A stretch of 64,000 nucleotides of DNA from Labilithrix sp. (GCA_019637155.1 JAHBWE010000010.1:248001-312000); one strand, 5' to 3'; shown: positions 42,556 through 52,604, counted from the first letter of the stretch. Notes: generated from the letters alone by a model not told the origin. Translations and numbers: made by a program.

Positions 42556-43107
42556 GTGTCCGACACGGACATCACCGGCCGCACGAGCGCGCATCGCAAC
42601 ATCGCGCTGCGCTGTCCGGGCTGCGGTGCGTCGATGTCCGCGCTCGACCTCGAGGAGGCGAAGGCCGAGGTCGACGTCTGCCGCGCCTGCGGCGGCCTCT
42701 GGGTCGACTGGTTCGACGGCGAGGTCCGCACCATCGCGACCGAGACGTTGCGCGTCGACACCCCCGACCTCGCGCCGGAGACGGACCGGCGGAGCAACGA
42801 TCCCGTCGCGATCGGCGCGTGCCCGCGCTGCTCGAAGCAGCTCGTCCCCGAGCGCTACGGCGTCACGATCGACGACCGCGCCGCGCGCGAAGATGAAGTG
42901 CAACGCGAAGAGGAGGCGCAGCTGCTCCGCTGCGAGGACTGCATGGGCGCGTTCGTCACGCGCGCGAGCGCCGAGGTCCTCGCGTGGCGGAGCGGCGCGG
43001 ACGCGCCGCCGCCGAGCATGAGCGTGCCTCCGACCTCGGCCAAGCCGCTCCCATGGGACCGCTTCCTCCGCGTGCTGAAGGGCTTCCTCGGCCTCGACGC
43101 GAAGTAG
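42556..43107 (+). CDS. TFIIB-type zinc-ribbon protein
   Basis: This 183-residue protein has two pairs of Cys knuckles: RCPGCGASM and VDVCRACGGLWVDWFDG, then CPRCSKQL and LRCEDCMGAFVTR. The first pair closely fits the zf-TFIIB family (Pfam PF13453). The GTG start at 42556 is supported by GAGGAGG at 42543-42549 just after the nuoI stop. A homologue with the same motif order lies at 46641. Probably cytoplasmic and either nucleic acid- or protein-binding; function is unknown. It converges on the vWA gene with seven bases between stops. Confidence 0.82.
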   Translation: MSDTDITGRTSAHRNIALRCPGCGASMSALDLEEAKAEVDVCRACGGLWVDWFDGEVRTIATETLRVDTPDLAPETDRRSNDPVAIGACPRCSKQLVPERYGVTIDDRAAREDEVQREEEAQLLRCEDCMGAFVTRASAEVLAWRSGADAPPPSMSVPPTSAKPLPWDRFLRVLKGFLGLDAK

Positions 43108-43114
43108 CTCTCGT

Positions 43115-44230
43115 TCACTTCACGTCGGTGCGAGGGCAGCCGAAGACGAGGTCGACGCTGCCGGTGTCGTCGGCCTTCACGACGTCGCAGACCGCTTTGC
43201 ACAGGATGACCTTCTTCGGCGCCGCCTCATTGTCGAAGTACCAGCCTTCGCCTTGCGGGGCCTTCGCGCAGCCCGCCTCGTTCGCGGTGTAGAGCATCTG
43301 CCGCGTGCCGCTCGGGGTCGTGTACGTGACGTTCGTCTCCTTCGGGTTGAGGTCGCCCGCGGGGATGTCGAAGTCGCACGGGATCGCGGTGCGCCGGATG
43401 TCCTCGAGCGCGGCGAGGAAGAGCGCCTGCGCGTTCGCGCTCGTGTCGACCAGCGTCGCCTTCGTCGTGCCGCCGGCGGCCGCGATCGCGTTGAGGGACG
43501 TGAGCTCGCTGCCGACGCCGATGACGAAGGTCGCGACCGGCGGCGTGCCCTCGAACGCGGCCCCCGCGATCGCGACCGCGTTCTCGAGCGTGTTCGGCTT
43601 CGCGCCGTCGTCGCTCGAGAGACAGGTGTCGTCCGGGAAGCCGTCGGTCGCGAGGACGATGACCGGCTTGCGGCCCGGCCGCGCGTTCTTCGCGAGGTAG
43701 GCGCTGAGCCCTTGAAGGAGCGGGACCATCGGCGTCCCGCCCGCCATCCTCTGCGAGGAGAGCGCCTCGTTGAGCGGACCGCGCGCCACCGGCTGGAGCG
43801 CGAGGTCGACCGCGAGCGCCTCGTAGTCGGGGACCGAGCACTGCTTGCGCAGCGGGAAGAACTGGAGGCCGACGCCGAGCTCCGCGTAGGCGGGGTTCGC
43901 GACGAAGGACTTCAGCGCGTCGCGGACGTTGATCCACTTGTCGTCGAAGTCCATCGAGAAGCTCGTGTCGAGCCCGATGACCATGTCGAGCGGCTGCTTC
44001 TCCGCCTTCTTCGACGTCGTCGCGCAGCCGCCCCCGCTCGTGCCCGACGCGCCGGAGCTCGACGTCGTCCCGCCGTCGCCGCTCGCGCCGGAGGAGGACG
44101 TGTTGAAGCCGCTCGTGCCGCTCGACTGCGCGCCGCTCGACGCGCCGTCGTCGTTGTCGCCGCTGTCGCCGCCGCACGCGACGACGACGAGGCCGATGCC
44201 GAGGAACGCGGTGATGAATGCATGACGCAT
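43115..44230 (-). CDS. von Willebrand factor A domain lipoprotein
   Basis: This 371-residue lipoprotein has lipobox VVAC (Cys19) and a Ser/Gly/Thr-rich linker to about residue 70. A vWA domain follows with the metal-ion-dependent adhesion site intact: DTSFSM at 88-93 (DxSxS), a Thr in GGTPMVPLL and Asp in LATDGFPDD. The C-terminal part has Cys-containing beta sequence (EAGCAKAPQGEGWYFDN, ILCKAVCDVV). It should bind a protein ligand at the cell surface. It lies three bases downstream of the Cys-rich repeat lipoprotein gene, which may encode its partner. Confidence 0.87.
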   Translation of the reverse strand: MRHAFITAFLGIGLVVVACGGDSGDNDDGASSGAQSSGTSGFNTSSSGASGDGGTTSSSGASGTSGGGCATTSKKAEKQPLDMVIGLDTSFSMDFDDKWINVRDALKSFVANPAYAELGVGLQFFPLRKQCSVPDYEALAVDLALQPVARGPLNEALSSQRMAGGTPMVPLLQGLSAYLAKNARPGRKPVIVLATDGFPDDTCLSSDDGAKPNTLENAVAIAGAAFEGTPPVATFVIGVGSELTSLNAIAAAGGTTKATLVDTSANAQALFLAALEDIRRTAIPCDFDIPAGDLNPKETNVTYTTPSGTRQMLYTANEAGCAKAPQGEGWYFDNEAAPKKVILCKAVCDVVKADDTGSVDLVFGCPRTDVK

Positions 44231-44233
44231 GGC

Positions 44234-46522
44234 TCAGCCTCCACACTGCAGGGTGCCGCCGCAGAGATCGGGCTGGGGACCCGTTCGGCCGCGACAGGTG
44301 TCCTTCACGCACGTGCACCTGCCGGACGTGCACTTGAAGTTCGCGTTCGCGGCGCCGCTCGGGCAGCCGCAGGAGATCGTGCCGCCGCACTGGTTCGAGA
44401 TCGTCCCGCACTCGCTACCCTCCGCCCGCGTCGGGCAGACCTTGGCGGTGCAGCACTTCTTCGGGCTCGCCGACGTGTTGCAGACCTTGCCGCCGGTGCA
44501 GCCGCAGCTCACCGTCCCGCCGCAGCCGTTCGCGAACGAGCCGCACTCGTCGCCGTTCTTGAGGACGTCGGAGCACTCGAACGGCGTCCCGGCCGGACAC
44601 TCGCACGTGCCGGTCTGGCCCGCCGCCGTCTCGCTGCAGACGCGGCCGCCGGTGCAGTTGCAGTTGATCTTCTGGCCGATGCCGTTGTCGAGCTGCGTTC
44701 CGCACTTGCCGGTGTAGGGCGCGCTCGAGCACGTGAGCGCGGCCTTGCACTGTCCCGCGCCGTCGCCGGCGCCGCACTGGTGATCGCCGCACCAGCAGGT
44801 CCGGCCGCCGGCGCAGTTGCACGTCTGGTCGTCGCCGCAGCCGTTCGCGTCCTTGGTGACGTTGCACTCGCCGCCCTCGCCGCCGTTGCCGTTGCACGTC
44901 GCGGGCTGGCAGCAGGCTCCTCCGATGCAGCTCTGCGTGCCCCCGCAGTTGCCGCTGCACTGCACCATCGTGCCGGGCGGACGGCAGCTGTCCTGCACCG
45001 CCGCGCACGCCCCCGCGTCCTGACCGCTGCACGTGTGCGTGGGCGCGCAGCAGGTGCCGGGCGTGCCGTTCGGCGGGGCGCTCGCGGGCTGGCCGCTCGG
45101 GCTGTTCACGCAGGTGCCGCCGTTCAGGCAGCTCACGTCGATCGTGGCGCCGCAGCCGTCGGAGAGGCGCGTGCCGCACTGGCCCTGGCTCCGGTACGAG
45201 GCCACCGTGCGCGGCGAGCAGCAGATGCCGGTCGTGCTCGTCGCGGGCGCGGAGGCGACGCCGCCGTCGCGCGTGCAGCGGCCGCCGCTGGTGCACGCGC
45301 AGTCGACCGTGTTCTGGCCGCAGCCGTTCGGCAGATCGAGGCCGCACTTGCCGGTGTAGGTCGAGCACGTGTTCGTCGTGCAGCAGCTGTTCGTCGCGTT
45401 GTTGCAGACGCCGCCCGGGCACGTCCCGCACGTGAGCGTGCCGCCGCAGCCGTCGTCGAAGCGACCGCACTCGAAGCCCTCGAAGTCGTCGCAGGACTTC
45501 GGCGTGCACGGCGCGCCGCAGACGCCGTTGGCGTTGCAGACCTCGCCGCTGGGGCACGAGCCGCAGCTGATCTTCTTGCCGTTGCACGCGCTCGTGATCT
45601 CACCGCAGGTCCGGCCGAGGGCCTTGCACTCGTCGGGCTGCGCGGCGGGGTCGCAGCGGTTCGCGATGCCGCGCACGCCGCAGCTCTCGCCGCTCTTGCA
45701 GCCGTAGCCCGAGACCGCGTCGCAGTTCACGGTGCCGCCGCAGCCGTTCGAAATGACGCCGCACTCGAGGCCCTTTCGCGCCTTCGCCTCGTCGCACAGC
45801 TCCTTCGCCGGTCGCGGCGTGCACTTCGGCTCGCAGGTGTGAAACTGCGTGTTGCAGACGCGCGCGCCGCCGTCGGCGGCGGGCCCGCAGGACCCGCAGT
45901 CCTCGTAATTCGACGGCTTGTCCTCGCCGCAGCCGAGCCACGCGGAGCCGCACTCGTAGCCGAGGTCCTTGCACGTCACCGCCTGGCAGTCGCGGCACTT
46001 GTTCGTGTCGGGATCGCACTCCTTGCCGTCGGCGCAGCCCTTCGTCGGGCCGTCGGGGCAGTCGAGGTACTCGCCGCACGTGTTCTTCGCGGTGCCGCAC
46101 TCGGCGCCGAGGTCGGCGCACGTCCGCTTCGGGGGCGTGCACGTGTTCGTCGCGAGATCGCAGGCCTGGACGCCGCCGTCTCCCCCGTCCGGCCCCTCGA
46201 GGTTCGGGCATCCGCCGCACGCGCGGACCTTGCCGGTGCAGATGTCGCGGACCGGCCCGCACTTGCCGCTGCAGTCGACCTCGCGATCGGGATCGATCCC
46301 CTCGCACTCGCTCGGAACGCCGCCCTCGTTGACGGGCGGGAGCCCGCCGTCGTTGACGGGCGGATCGCCGCTGCTCGTGCCCGGCGCGCCGTCGCCGCCG
46401 TCGACGCCGTTCGTGGCGCCGTCGTCGGCGTCACTTCCGCATGCGGCCACGAGGCCTGCGCCCGTGAAGAAAATGGACGCGATCACGACGAGGAAACGGG
46501 ACGACGACGTGCGAGCGCTCAT
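44234..46522 (-). CDS. Cys-rich repeat lipoprotein
   Basis: This 762-residue protein has a signal peptide with lipobox VAAC (Cys28), an acidic Gly/Asn-rich linker, then a long region with roughly 90 Cys. Units of about 55-75 residues share the pattern 'C..lg..CG...NGCGGTv.CG.C..G..C', seen for example at ECGVISNGCGGTVNC, ECGRFDDGCGGTLTCGTC, ECGSFANGCGGTVSCGC and ECGTISNQCGGTISCGC. About ten units are visible. A rigid disulfide rod on the surface is likely, possibly adhesive. It is the first of a two-gene unit with the vWA lipoprotein and is divergent from a zinc-ribbon gene. Confidence 0.82.
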   Translation of the reverse strand: MSARTSSSRFLVVIASIFFTGAGLVAACGSDADDGATNGVDGGDGAPGTSSGDPPVNDGGLPPVNEGGVPSECEGIDPDREVDCSGKCGPVRDICTGKVRACGGCPNLEGPDGGDGGVQACDLATNTCTPPKRTCADLGAECGTAKNTCGEYLDCPDGPTKGCADGKECDPDTNKCRDCQAVTCKDLGYECGSAWLGCGEDKPSNYEDCGSCGPAADGGARVCNTQFHTCEPKCTPRPAKELCDEAKARKGLECGVISNGCGGTVNCDAVSGYGCKSGESCGVRGIANRCDPAAQPDECKALGRTCGEITSACNGKKISCGSCPSGEVCNANGVCGAPCTPKSCDDFEGFECGRFDDGCGGTLTCGTCPGGVCNNATNSCCTTNTCSTYTGKCGLDLPNGCGQNTVDCACTSGGRCTRDGGVASAPATSTTGICCSPRTVASYRSQGQCGTRLSDGCGATIDVSCLNGGTCVNSPSGQPASAPPNGTPGTCCAPTHTCSGQDAGACAAVQDSCRPPGTMVQCSGNCGGTQSCIGGACCQPATCNGNGGEGGECNVTKDANGCGDDQTCNCAGGRTCWCGDHQCGAGDGAGQCKAALTCSSAPYTGKCGTQLDNGIGQKINCNCTGGRVCSETAAGQTGTCECPAGTPFECSDVLKNGDECGSFANGCGGTVSCGCTGGKVCNTSASPKKCCTAKVCPTRAEGSECGTISNQCGGTISCGCPSGAANANFKCTSGRCTCVKDTCRGRTGPQPDLCGGTLQCGG

Positions 46523-46640
46523 CGATCACCTCTCGAAAGGGGGGCGAAACGGTACAGGTTCGGGCGAGGTGTACGAGCGCGATCTGCACGCCGGCGCGAT
46601 TTCGGTAGGAGGCCCCTGCACACGGACGCATCATGGCGGA

Positions 46641-47111
46641 GTGACGCTCGGCGAAGGAGGATCGGCCTATCGCCGCACCACGATGCGGTGCCCGGGCTGC
46701 GGAGAGGTGATGCGCGCCGAGAACGTGCCCTCCGCCGAGGTCGACGTCTGTGACGCGTGCGGCGGTCTCTGGATCGACTGGTTCGACGGCGACGTCCCGA
46801 CCCTCGCCGCGGAGGCGGAGGCGGCGCGCGTCGAGCGCGGGACGCCGGTGCCTCCGGACGCGACGGCGACGCGAGGTGCCTGTCCGCGCTGCGGTCGCGC
46901 GCTCGCGCCGGACGTGTACCGCTTCCCGGACGCGCAGCCGGGCGAGCTCGTCGCGCACGTGGACCTCCTGCGCTGCGAGGAGTGCGCGGGGAGCTTCGTA
47001 TCCCGATCGTCTTCCCATCTCATCCTGGACCGCGCGCAGAGCCCGCGGACGGTCGGCCTCTGGGAGGCGATCGTCGAGCTCCTGCAGCGGCTCGTCCGAC
47101 GGCGGATTTAG
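46641..47111 (+). CDS. TFIIB-type zinc-ribbon protein, paralogue
   Basis: This 156-residue protein is the paralogue of the gene at 42556. It has RCPGCGEVM, then VDVCDACGGLWIDWFDGDV, then CPRCGRAL and LRCEECAGSFVSR; the first ribbon is nearly identical between the two. The GTG at 46641 gives an N-terminus of about the same length as the paralogue; an ATG at 46683 right at the first Cys is less likely. It is 39 bases upstream of the kinase-like/TPR gene and could be the first gene of that unit. Confidence 0.8.
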   Translation: MTLGEGGSAYRRTTMRCPGCGEVMRAENVPSAEVDVCDACGGLWIDWFDGDVPTLAAEAEAARVERGTPVPPDATATRGACPRCGRALAPDVYRFPDAQPGELVAHVDLLRCEECAGSFVSRSSSHLILDRAQSPRTVGLWEAIVELLQRLVRRRI

Positions 47112-47150
47112 CAGCATTTTCGCTCGCGATTTCGCTAAGCTGCGGCCGCT

Positions 47151-50100
47151 TTGAACCCGACGATCGAACTACTCCGCGGTGAGCTCGAGCGGCTTTTCAC
47201 CCTCGACGAGATGACGCGCATGAGCGAGCGCCTGCTCGGCCTTTCGCCGCAGGAGGTGGGAGGCGCGAGCGCGAAGGGGAGCTTCGCCCTCGCCTTGACC
47301 GAGCGCTGCTTCGACGGCGATCGCATCGACGCCCTCGTCGACGTGATCCTCCACTCGAAGAAGGACGTCGACCCGCGCGTCCGCGACGTCGGCCAGCTGC
47401 TCGGCAGCGACGAGCTCGCGGCCGGCGCGGAGATCGGCGATTTCACGATCGAGCGGAAGATCGGCGAGAGCGACCTCGGCATCGTCTACCACGCGTTCCG
47501 CGCGGACGGCGCGGCGAAGGTCGCCTACGGCCTCCGCGTCCTGCGCCGCGAGGCGGCGCGCGATCGCCGCGCGGTCCAGCGCTTCCTCACCGCGAACCGC
47601 CTCGTCGGCACGGTGGAGAGCGAGGGCCTCCCGCGCTCGCTCGAGGCGGGCGAGCTCGTCCCCGGCACCTTCTACGTCGCGTACCAGTACGTCGACGCGC
47701 AGCCGCTCTCGGTGCGCCTCGCGCGGACCGGCCCCGTCGCGTACGCGGAGCTCCGCTCGATCCTCCGCGGCATCCTCGAGCCGCTCGCGGCGATCCACAA
47801 AGCGCACCTCGTCCACGGCGACCTGAAGACGGAGAGCATCCTGGTTTCGACGAAGACCGCGGATCCCGCGGTTCACCTCGTCGACTTCGGCTCCGACCGC
47901 CTCCGCTTCCGCGGCGTCGGGTCCGTCGCGCCGGAGATCGTCCGCGGCAAGGCGGCCGACGCGAAGAGCGACGTCTACGCCTTCGGCTGCGTCATGTACG
48001 AGCTCCTCACCGGCAAGCCGGTGTTCGAGAGCGACAACCCGACCGACGTCGCGTTCGCGCACCTCACGCGCGAGCCGGAGCCGCCGTCGGCGCGCGCGCC
48101 GAAGGGCTGGGTCAACGCGGAGCTCGACGCGTTCGTGCTCTCGCTCCTGCAGAAGGACCCCGCCGCGCGATTCACCGACGCCGGCGCCGTCCTCGCCGCG
48201 CTCGAGTCGATCGGGCGCACCGCGACGCAAGGCGGGGCCGGCCCCACCGTCACGCCCGAGCGCGTGCACTACATGATCCAGGAGCTGCTCCACAACCCGA
48301 GCGACCTCGAGACCGCGCTCAACCTCGAGCACGCGGTCGATCAGGGCGCCGATCCGATCCGCGTCGGCGAGGCGTTCGCGGCGGCGTCGACGCGCGTGAT
48401 CGGACCGAGCCAGGACGCGGCCGGGCAGGCGCAGGCGCAGGAGACGCGGAAGACGCTCCTCTTCCGCGCGGCCCGCATCTTCGACGGCGCGGGCAAGGAC
48501 AAGGCGCGCGCGGAGAGCATGTTCGCCGCGATCGTGAACCTCGATCCGAGCGACGACATCGCGCTCGTCGCGCTCGAGGACGTCCGCAAGGCGCTCGGCA
48601 AATACGAGGAGGTCATCGAGATGCTCCTCGCGCGGACGGAGAGCACGCGCGAAGGCGAGAAGGCGCGCGCGTTCGCCGAGATCGGCCGTCTCTACGCGCA
48701 CGAGCTCGACGACAAGGAGCAGGCCGTCGTCGCGTTCACGCAGGCGCTCTGCGAGGACCCCACGAACGAGGAGTACGCGAACGAGGTCGAGCGGCTCTGC
48801 GGGACGAAGCAGCAGACGTGGACCGAGACCCTCGCGTCGATCGACGAGACGCTGCGCGCGCAGACGCTCGGCCAGACCGACTACCTCGCGCTCCTCGCCC
48901 GCGCCGCGCGCTGGTACGAGCAGAAGCTCGGCCGCGCCGACATGGCGCTCTCGGCGTGGCAGACGATCCTGGCCGGCAACCCCGCCGACGAGAGCGCGGC
49001 GGAGGGCATGACGCGCATCTACCGGCAGGCGCAGCAGTGGCCGGAGCTCGCGACGATCCTCCTCGCGCGCGCCGACGTCGCGACGTCCGCCCCGCGTGCG
49101 CGCGACTTCCGCGCCGAGGCGGCGGAGATCCTCGAGACGCGCCTCAACGACGTGAGCCGCGCGCGCGATCTGTGGAGCACGATCATCGCCGACGATCCGG
49201 GGCACGCGCGCGCGACCGACGGCCTCGCGCGCATCGCGGAGCGCACCGGCGACTTCCAGGCCCTCGCCCAGATCCTCGAGCGCCGCGCCGACGCGCGCCG
49301 CGGGATCGAGAAGGCGGAGGCGCTCGCGCGCGTCGCCGAGGTCTACGAGGACCACCTGAACGACCTCGGCGAGGCGACGCGCCGCTACGAGGCAGTGTTC
49401 GCGATCGATCCCTCGAACCTCAACGCGCTGAAGGGCCTCGACCGCATCTTCAACCGCACCGGGAAGTACCGCGAGCTCCTCGACGTCCTCCACCGCCAGA
49501 TCCAGGTCGCCGCGACGCCGCGGCAGAAGATCAACCTCTACGAGCGCGTCGCGGCGCTCCACGACGAGGAGTTCCTCGATCACAATGCCGCGATCGAGGC
49601 GCTCGAGAAGGTGCTCGAGCTCGACGGCGCGCACGACGGCGCGCTCACCGCCCTCGCGCGTCACTACCGCGCGCTCGAGCGCTGGGAGATGGCGGCCGAG
49701 GTCTACGATCGCCACGCGGGCGTCACCGCCGACGCGACGCGCCGGATCGACATCCTGCTCCAGCGCGCGCGCGTGCTCTCCGATCAGATCGGCTCCCCCG
49801 AGCGCGCGACGAAGACGTACGAGCAGATCCTCGCCCTCCACCCGAACCACCCCGGCGCGCTCGAGGCGCTCGCGCTCCTCCGCGAGTCGAGCGGCGACGC
49901 GCACGCCGCGCTCTCCGCGATCGAGGCGCTCGCGCTGAAGGCGCCGACGCCGGAGGCCCGCGCCGAGCAGTGGATGCGCGCCGGCCGCCTCCTCGAGCAG
50001 AAGGGCGATCGCGACAGCGCGATCGAGCGCTACAAGCTCGCCCTCGACGCGCACCCGCGCGACACGGCCGCGGCCGCGGCGCTCCGGAAGGCGCTCTCTT

Positions 50101-52604
50101 CGCGCGGCGACTGGCTCGGCGTCGTCGGCCTCGTCGAGCGCGAGCTCAGCATCGCGGAGACGCCGCTCGCGGCGGCGCGGCTCTACGCCGAGCTCGCGAA
50201 GGTCTACCACGGCGAGCTCGTCGACAAGGACAAGGCCGACGCCGCGGCGAAGCGCGCGCTCGAGTGCGACGCGTCGAACGCGGAGGCGTTCATGGTGCTC
50301 GGCGACCTCGCGTTCGAGGCCGGCCGCATGCCGGACGCCGCGCGCCTCTACGAGAACCTGATCGGCCGCGCCGGCGCGCTCGGGAAGGAGGACGGCGTGC
50401 GCGTGCTCGTCCGCTTCCTCGAGGCGTTCGGCAAGGCGCAGCCGCGGCCGGTCCCCGCCGCGGTCCCGTCCGGTCCGCTCTCCTCGAGCGACCTCGGCGC
50501 GCCGACGTCGGCGAGCTGGTCGGTCGGCCCGCAGAGCCAGGGGCGCATCTCGGTCGTGCCCTCGAGCGCGGGGAGCGTGCCGCCGCCGCCGGTGACGAAC
50601 CCGAAGGTCGCGCAGGCGGTCGAGGCGCTCATGCAGCTCGCGCCGCAGGACGTCGACGCCCTCGCGCGCGCGGCGAACGCGCTCTTCGAGTTCGGCGATC
50701 CGCAGAGCGCGTACCGCATGCACCAGGACCTCTTCAAGAAGTACGGCAACCAGCTCGCGGGGGCGGAGCGGGCGGAGGCGCTCTACCACCTCGGCGAGAG
50801 CGCGCGCCGCTCGGGCGAGCTCGACGCCGCGGTCCAACCGCTGCGCGAGTCGATGCACATCGATCCGTCGAACCCGCGGCCCTACCGCGCGCTCGCCCGC
50901 GTCTACGACGAGCGCGGCGAGTGGAATCAGGGGATCGCGGTGCGTCGCTCGCGCCTCCAGGTCGCGACCGGCGCGGAGCGGTTCGAGCTCCTGCTCGATC
51001 TCGGCGACGTCCTCTTCGCGAAGCAGGACGATCGGAGCGGCGCCTCGCGCGCTTACACCGAGGCGCTCCAGGAGCGCCCCGACGATCGCAAGCTCCTCAC
51101 GAAGCTGATGCAGCTCTACTCCGAGACGCAGGACTGGGGGAAGCTCCTCGACGTCGTCCTCCGCCTCTCCGACGGGGTCGAGGACCGCCGGCAACGTGCG
51201 AAGTACATGCACACCGCGGCCACGATCGCGGCGAAGCACACCGGCGATCCCGACACCGCGATCGACTTCTACCAGCGCGCGCTCATGTTCGATCCGTCGA
51301 ACGAGAAGGCGCTCAACGAGGTGGTGGAGCTCCTCCGCCAGCGCGGGCGCAACGACGAGGTCGAGGACATCCTGAAGGCGCAGCTCGACGAGGCGAAGGT
51401 CGCGCAGGACCGCGACCGCATCGTCCGCGTCCTCGATCGCCTCGGCGATCTCTACCAGCGCTTCCTGAACGAGCCCGACCTCGCGGTCGACGCCTTCGAA
51501 GCGGCGCAGGCCTTCGATCCCGAGGACCGCGCGCGCGCGGAGAAGCTCGCCGAGATCTACGCCGCCGATCCCAAGCAGTACCTCGACAAGGCCGTCCTTG
51601 CGCAGGCGCAGATCCTCCGCAAGAACCCGTACCGGGTCGAGAGCTACAAGCTGCTCCGCGCGCTCTACACGAGCGAGAAGAAGGCCGACCCGGCGTGGTG
51701 CCTCTGCCAGGCGCTCTCGCTCCTCAAGCTCGCGGAGCCGGAGGAGGAGCGCTTCTACAGGAAGCACCGCTCCGAGAACGCGGCGCCGGCGCAGGCGACC
51801 CTCGACGACGACGGCTGGGCGCTCCTCCAGCACTGGGACCTCGATCCGCTCCTGACGCGCATCTTCGCGATCATCCAGCCGACGATCATCAAGGCGCGCA
51901 CGCAGCCGATCGAGTCGCTCGGCTACGATCCGCGTTACGCGGTCGACACGTCGAAGCACCCGTACCCCGTCTCGCAGACGCTCTATTACACGCAGGGCGT
52001 CCTCGGGATGGCGCCGCCGCTCGTCTTCCAGAACCAGAACGATCCGGGCGGGCTCGGCATCGTCCACGCGCGGACGCCCGCGATCGTGCTCGGCGCGGCC
52101 GCGTTCGACACCGGCGTCTCGAACCAGGCGCTCGCGTTCCTCGCCGGGCGGCACCTCACCTCGTTCCGCCCCGGCTTCTACGTGCGTCACCTCGTGCCGA
52201 CCGGCACCGGCCTCAAGGCCTGGCTCTTCGCCGCGATCAAGCTCTGCGTCCCGCAGTTCCCGGTCTCGCCCGATCTCCAGGGCCAGGTCGCGGAGGCGAT
52301 GCAGACGATGGCGGGCGACTTCAGCGGCGCGGACAAGGAGCGGCTCGCGAGCGCCGTCTCGAAGCTGCTCCAGGGCGGCGGCGCGCTCGACCTCAAGAAG
52401 TGGGTCGCTTCGATCGACCTCACCGGCGATCGCGTCGGCCTCCTCCTCGCGCACGATCTCCAGGTCGCGACCGAGGTCATCCGCTCCGGCGACGACGCGG
52501 GCAGCGTCCCGGTGAAGGAGCGGATGAAGGACGTCGTGCTCTTCTCGGTGAGCGACGAGTACTTCCAGCTTCGCGAGCGGCTCGGCGTCACCGTCGGCGG
52601 GTGA
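47151..52604 (+). CDS. Degenerate kinase-like domain fused to a giant TPR protein
   Basis: This 1,817-residue protein starts at TTG. Residues ~98-352 form a protein-kinase fold: glycine loop GESDLGIVY, a catalytic loop reading HGDLKTES at 222-229, DFG at 245-247 and SVAPEIV. The ATP Lys is replaced by Arg129 and the HRDxxxxN Asn by Ser, so it is probably an inactive pseudokinase. Residues ~365-1,500 are continuous TPR-like helical repeats (for example YEQILALHPNHPGALEALA). The last ~270 residues are a separate domain (GVLGMAPPLVFQNQNDPGG, LAFLAGRHLTSFRPGFYVRH) that I cannot name. No signal peptide. The stop overlaps the GTG of the WD40-caspase gene. Confidence 0.85.
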   Translation: MNPTIELLRGELERLFTLDEMTRMSERLLGLSPQEVGGASAKGSFALALTERCFDGDRIDALVDVILHSKKDVDPRVRDVGQLLGSDELAAGAEIGDFTIERKIGESDLGIVYHAFRADGAAKVAYGLRVLRREAARDRRAVQRFLTANRLVGTVESEGLPRSLEAGELVPGTFYVAYQYVDAQPLSVRLARTGPVAYAELRSILRGILEPLAAIHKAHLVHGDLKTESILVSTKTADPAVHLVDFGSDRLRFRGVGSVAPEIVRGKAADAKSDVYAFGCVMYELLTGKPVFESDNPTDVAFAHLTREPEPPSARAPKGWVNAELDAFVLSLLQKDPAARFTDAGAVLAALESIGRTATQGGAGPTVTPERVHYMIQELLHNPSDLETALNLEHAVDQGADPIRVGEAFAAASTRVIGPSQDAAGQAQAQETRKTLLFRAARIFDGAGKDKARAESMFAAIVNLDPSDDIALVALEDVRKALGKYEEVIEMLLARTESTREGEKARAFAEIGRLYAHELDDKEQAVVAFTQALCEDPTNEEYANEVERLCGTKQQTWTETLASIDETLRAQTLGQTDYLALLARAARWYEQKLGRADMALSAWQTILAGNPADESAAEGMTRIYRQAQQWPELATILLARADVATSAPRARDFRAEAAEILETRLNDVSRARDLWSTIIADDPGHARATDGLARIAERTGDFQALAQILERRADARRGIEKAEALARVAEVYEDHLNDLGEATRRYEAVFAIDPSNLNALKGLDRIFNRTGKYRELLDVLHRQIQVAATPRQKINLYERVAALHDEEFLDHNAAIEALEKVLELDGAHDGALTALARHYRALERWEMAAEVYDRHAGVTADATRRIDILLQRARVLSDQIGSPERATKTYEQILALHPNHPGALEALALLRESSGDAHAALSAIEALALKAPTPEARAEQWMRAGRLLEQKGDRDSAIERYKLALDAHPRDTAAAAALRKALSSRGDWLGVVGLVERELSIAETPLAAARLYAELAKVYHGELVDKDKADAAAKRALECDASNAEAFMVLGDLAFEAGRMPDAARLYENLIGRAGALGKEDGVRVLVRFLEAFGKAQPRPVPAAVPSGPLSSSDLGAPTSASWSVGPQSQGRISVVPSSAGSVPPPPVTNPKVAQAVEALMQLAPQDVDALARAANALFEFGDPQSAYRMHQDLFKKYGNQLAGAERAEALYHLGESARRSGELDAAVQPLRESMHIDPSNPRPYRALARVYDERGEWNQGIAVRRSRLQVATGAERFELLLDLGDVLFAKQDDRSGASRAYTEALQERPDDRKLLTKLMQLYSETQDWGKLLDVVLRLSDGVEDRRQRAKYMHTAATIAAKHTGDPDTAIDFYQRALMFDPSNEKALNEVVELLRQRGRNDEVEDILKAQLDEAKVAQDRDRIVRVLDRLGDLYQRFLNEPDLAVDAFEAAQAFDPEDRARAEKLAEIYAADPKQYLDKAVLAQAQILRKNPYRVESYKLLRALYTSEKKADPAWCLCQALSLLKLAEPEEERFYRKHRSENAAPAQATLDDDGWALLQHWDLDPLLTRIFAIIQPTIIKARTQPIESLGYDPRYAVDTSKHPYPVSQTLYYTQGVLGMAPPLVFQNQNDPGGLGIVHARTPAIVLGAAAFDTGVSNQALAFLAGRHLTSFRPGFYVRHLVPTGTGLKAWLFAAIKLCVPQFPVSPDLQGQVAEAMQTMAGDFSGADKERLASAVSKLLQGGGALDLKKWVASIDLTGDRVGLLLAHDLQVATEVIRSGDDAGSVPVKERMKDVVLFSVSDEYFQLRERLGVTVGG

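Noticed and set aside
47169..52454. A minus-strand open frame of about 1,760 codons opposite the TPR giant
   Set aside because: The translation is Arg/Glu/Ala-rich with no recognisable domain; it mirrors the coding strand's codon bias.
48818..52600. Upstream extension of the WD40-caspase frame into the TPR gene
   Set aside because: This part is low-complexity Arg/Pro-rich sequence in another frame of the TPR gene. The GTG at 52601 gives a proper lipoprotein signal and the usual 4-base overlap.
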